Shown: in pieces, positions 61,213 to 64,000 of the stretch
Layout of the letters: each line of letters starts with the position of its first letter
How positions within the stretch are numbered: the stretch's first letter is position 1
Origin: an uncultured Bacteroidales bacterium
GTDB taxonomy: Bacteria; Bacteroidota; Bacteroidia; Bacteroidales; UBA932
Reading direction: 5' to 3'
DNA: 64,000 nt
NCBI GenBank assembly: GCA_944326305.1
Contig: CALVDL010000001.1
Coordinates: forward strand, 124,001-188,000
The notes under the pieces: generated by a model
The model's database searches: none
Told to the model about the DNA's origin: nothing
The model's input: the letters and a program-made list of their open reading frames with translations, nothing else
Program-made: the position numbers and the translations under genes

Positions 61213-63318
61213 TTACCAGGCAGTGTCCTCGTTGATCGTGAAGTCTTCCGTGCTGACTCCGCCTGTTTCAGGAATGTTCAGATACAGGACGGTACCGTCG
61301 GATGATCCGTATATGTAATAGTCATCCACGACGGAGACATATCCCAAATTGATAATTCCGGCATCTGGGTCGTATGTGCCGAATGAAGAATTTTCATAGT
61401 AATATGCTGCGGAGGAAAGTCCGGCTTCTGTGGACCCTCCATGCAATGATATCATAACTCCCAACGGATTGTAGTCCCTTTCCAGTTTGACTGCACTGTG
61501 GTCTGTAGCGTCTATGGTCAGGTATGAGCCGTAACCTCCGTCTATGAATGTGAGTCCGTTGTATTCAGCGTCAGGGTAGGTATCTATTGTTATAGGCCGC
61601 AGTACGCGGAAGAAGTCCTTGCCGTCCATCTTTTCTACGGTAAGTCCGTAGATGCCGAATCCTCCGAGTCCGATGGCGCCCCCGAATATGTTGCAGTCCA
61701 TGGATGCCTCTGTGGAAACGGTACTCCATGTGGCATCAGGGTCTAAGTAGTAATCCGTCTGCAGCACGAGCCTTTCTGCAGACACTGCACCGCCTGCTCC
61801 GGTGGCCGCTACAAGGAATGTGAACGAAGTGTTTTCAGGAAGGTTGCTGTAGGTCAGCGCCAGGCCTTCCACGCTGTTTGCCTGTTCAACCTGCTCTGCT
61901 GTGGCTTCAGTACCGTACAGTTCCATAAGTTCCTCATCCGTTTTCCCTTCTGCCGAGCTTGAAGAGAACATTGCATACTTGATGCTGACGGCATTCGTGG
62001 TTTTGATTACAGGGGTGAGCTGTGCATGAGGCCTGTCATTCTCCAGTTCGGAAAGGGTTATTTCAGGAGCTTCTCCTGTAGGTGCCGCTGTGGCGACATC
62101 GAAGACAGCAGGAGTGCCTTTGGCTGTAGTGTTGTCGGCAAGGGACACTATGAGCTTGTATTCATTGCCTGCAGTCAGTGCCACTTCCTCTCCATTGGCG
62201 TTGAAAGATGTATTGTCAGTCTTTGTATATGAGCCTGTCCCGTCCGTGAAGAAAGTCCCGCAGCCGTATGTGGCGGCCAGCTCTTTGGCCAGGAGAGCCT
62301 CCTGGCCGGCATAATAATCGGTGCCGGCATAGTAGTCCCATGTAGTCTTGGATACAAGGACTGTCTTCAACGGGGTATCCGGGTCGGCGGTAACGGTATA
62401 TCCGATGGATGTGGCTGTAACGTCTGTTAAGGCGATTGACGGCTGTGTCCTTGCGGAGAACGCGAAATCCGGGAGCACGAGCATCTGCGACCGTCCGATT
62501 GTCTTGCTGCCGGTGGTGGACTGTACGGCGACATTCCCTTCGCTGTCCTCCATGGTGATGTAGAATCCTCCATTGTATTCTTTTGCAGGGACTACAATGT
62601 AGAAGTCGGTCGGCTCGCCGCTAAGGGCAATGCTTCCAAGCTCGCCTTCCTGTGTATAGAAAGGGATATTTATAGTGCTTGATGTTGTGTATCCATAGTC
62701 CGGGTTTACGTAGAAATCCGAGTTGTCCCCGAGTTCTCCGCTGGCCAGCTGGTCTTCAGGCAGCAGGAGAGCTCCTACTACCGGGCTTCCGTCTTTGGTG
62801 GAGAATGAAAGCGATGTCAGCGTACAGTTCCCGGTGACGCCGAACTTGACCACTCCTCCTATATTGTACATGCGGATATCCGTAGTAGTTGAATAACCTG
62901 CCATGATGTTGCTGTAGTCGGAGAATGAGTCTTCCCTGTAAGTCTGTTCGGCAGGGAAATACACAAGCAGTCTTCCTTCCTCAGGATCGGATGCGGGGTA
63001 GTAGTTGTTGTAGACTACGAAATAAGATTCGCTTGCAACCACGTCAGGTACAGTGGCAACTGTAGGGTCGGTTTCGTCAACAACGATAAGATATGCGTCT
63101 CCGTTGATGATAATAGCGTCCCCGTCGCTCCAGTAGACCTTCCCGGTCTCCCCGTCGATGTAGGTCTTTGTCGGTTCGGCATTTCTGATAGTCAGTGTCA
63201 CAGTTCCGGGATTCTTCGGGTTTTCCGGCCCTGCAAGCTCTTCCTGGCTGCACTGTACGCTCAGGAAGACGGCGGGCAGAAGTGCAAGTACTGCCCTGGT
63301 AGCTTTCAAAATATCCAT
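61213..63318 (-). CDS. Large surface lipoprotein, fimbrillin-like N-terminus
   Basis: 701 residues. The signal MDILKATRAVLALLPAVFLSVQC ends in a lipobox Cys. The N-terminal 270 residues read like Bacteroidetes fimbrillin/FimB-like domains (TYIDGETGKVYWSDGDAIII, then YFPAEQTYR and MYNIGGVVKFGVTG). A fibronectin III-like middle (PSIALTDVTATSIGYTVT) follows, and a C-terminal domain of about 170 residues shared with the next gene (TWSTVSTEASMDCNIFGG). Probably surface-exposed, with an adhesin or glycan-binding role. The reading frame is complete and a terminator follows it. Confidence 0.7.
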   Translation of the reverse strand: MDILKATRAVLALLPAVFLSVQCSQEELAGPENPKNPGTVTLTIRNAEPTKTYIDGETGKVYWSDGDAIIINGDAYLIVVDETDPTVATVPDVVASESYFVVYNNYYPASDPEEGRLLVYFPAEQTYREDSFSDYSNIMAGYSTTTDIRMYNIGGVVKFGVTGNCTLTSLSFSTKDGSPVVGALLLPEDQLASGELGDNSDFYVNPDYGYTTSSTINIPFYTQEGELGSIALSGEPTDFYIVVPAKEYNGGFYITMEDSEGNVAVQSTTGSKTIGRSQMLVLPDFAFSARTQPSIALTDVTATSIGYTVTADPDTPLKTVLVSKTTWDYYAGTDYYAGQEALLAKELAATYGCGTFFTDGTGSYTKTDNTSFNANGEEVALTAGNEYKLIVSLADNTTAKGTPAVFDVATAAPTGEAPEITLSELENDRPHAQLTPVIKTTNAVSIKYAMFSSSSAEGKTDEELMELYGTEATAEQVEQANSVEGLALTYSNLPENTSFTFLVAATGAGGAVSAERLVLQTDYYLDPDATWSTVSTEASMDCNIFGGAIGLGGFGIYGLTVEKMDGKDFFRVLRPITIDTYPDAEYNGLTFIDGGYGSYLTIDATDHSAVKLERDYNPLGVMISLHGGSTEAGLSSAAYYYENSSFGTYDPDAGIINLGYVSVVDDYYIYGSSDGTVLYLNIPETGGVSTEDFTINEDTAW

Positions 63319-63348
63319 ATGATGTTGAATTTAGTTGTCATTTCCAAT

Positions 63349-64000
63349 TTATCTTTTGCTTGACCCTTGAACTGTTCCGGAGTTGTCCGGGACAGGCAAT
63401 GCAAGGCCGGCAGGGGCGCCGCGCCTGAGCATGGTATTATGGACGGGTGCAGCGGATTTCGATGATACTGTCTGGACATCAGGGGAGTTGAGATATAACG
63501 TGGTCGGTGCAGTCTGGTAGCCATATCCGTCACTGTCGCTCAGTATCATGGCGATATCTCCGAGATAGATTGTACCGGAAGCCTCGTCGTAGTAACCGTA
63601 GCTGCCTCCCCATCCGTAGTCAGGCATCGACATATAGCTGATTCCATAAGGGTCATCAGGGAACTGGTATGAATAGATGAGCCCTACATAGTTCTCTGTA
63701 CGTTCAAGCCTTACTGTACCGTTCCTCGCATCGATTGTGAGGTACCCGTCCGTCGTAGTGAAATAGTCAGGGGTGCTTTCCGCCATGATGTCGAGCGGGT
63801 TCTTGATCCTGAATATGTCATAGTCCCCGTATTGTTCGATAGTGAGATCGGAAAGCGCGAATATCGGAGTATCTTCAGACAAGAGCGGGGACATCAGTCC
63901 ACATTCCATATATCCGTCCGTGGATACCGTCTGCCACTGCCCGTCTGCAGGCAGATAGCTGTCCGTTGTCCAGTCCAGGACTTTTATGGTCTCGGCTCCG
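63349..64000 (-). CDS. Paralogous surface protein, 5' end outside window
   Basis: The frame is open to the right edge, giving about 216 residues of C-terminus. QWQTVSTDGYMECGL…ALSDLTIEQYGDYDIFRIKN matches TWSTVSTEASMDCNI…YGLTVEKMDGKDFFRVLRP of the downstream neighbour, so both share one C-terminal domain. The end (PVHNTMLRRGAPAGLALPVP…) is basic and unlike the other copy. The stop is 30 nt before the next gene, so the two probably form one operon. Its signal and N-terminal domains cannot be seen. Confidence 0.7.
   Translation of the reverse strand, partial: GAETIKVLDWTTDSYLPADGQWQTVSTDGYMECGLMSPLLSEDTPIFALSDLTIEQYGDYDIFRIKNPLDIMAESTPDYFTTTDGYLTIDARNGTVRLERTENYVGLIYSYQFPDDPYGISYMSMPDYGWGGSYGYYDEASGTIYLGDIAMILSDSDGYGYQTAPTTLYLNSPDVQTVSSKSAAPVHNTMLRRGAPAGLALPVPDNSGTVQGSSKR

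Noticed and set aside
1..64000. tRNA, rRNA or complete insertion sequence
   Set aside because: I saw no cloverleaf-like segment, rRNA core sequence or transposase in any frame, although reading by eye could miss a single tRNA.

Overview
The window comes from a bacterium of the order Bacteroidales, probably a gut organism. The evidence is a SusC/SusD pair with many secreted lipoproteins, promoters of the Bacteroidetes type (TAnnTTTG at -7, sometimes TTTG about 20 bp upstream), and an arginine pathway that uses N-succinylornithine carbamoyltransferase. I cannot name the genus. Coding density is high. I found no rRNA, tRNA or CRISPR array. Both ends cut through genes.

Left part (1-31.7 kb) is a large carbohydrate-use region. 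On the minus strand lie a CBM9-like protein (cut by the edge), an ABC exporter, a ROK regulator, a sugar-porter MFS transporter and a DUF4434 protein. Divergent from them is a tight plus-strand operon: SusC, SusD, a surface lipoprotein, two tandem DUF4838 (GH163-like) lipoproteins, a CBM9-like protein and a DUF5107-TPR protein. The SusC signal peptide is out of frame with the rest of the gene across a run of eight G. A cassette of four small paralogous genes follows, then an AAA-ATPase-like/PD-(D/E)XK protein, a GH3 glycosidase, another AAA ATPase, two further DUF4434 proteins, an N-acylglucosamine 2-epimerase family protein and a GH33 sialidase. A DUF4434 gene fragment and a HigA-like stub show past rearrangement here.

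Middle part (31.7-41 kb) holds a putative heavy-metal exporter, a DUF1573 protein, a tiny 2x[4Fe-4S] ferredoxin, an M16 zinc peptidase, two alpha/beta hydrolases and a class II Fic protein. The Fic promoter carries three 21-bp-spaced repeats whose sequence and layout recur inside the fic gene.

Right part (41-64 kb) holds a glycine cleavage operon (lipoate ligase, gcvT, gcvH, split gcvPA/gcvPB, lpdA, a GNAT), an AT-rich RloA/RloB pair that may be an AbiL-like phage defence system, the arginine genes (argF', argD, argC, argG and a GNAT that may supply the missing first step), a DMT exporter, a small RHH-like protein, a GH43 lipoprotein, dnaK and two paralogous surface lipoproteins. Dispersed intergenic palindromes (TGTCATCCCGAGC type) and a TIR-bounded element sit between genes, one of them inside the gcv operon.

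The least explained items are the four-paralogue cassette (18537-19833), the G8 tract in susC, the fic repeats and the twin compact DUF4838 enzymes.
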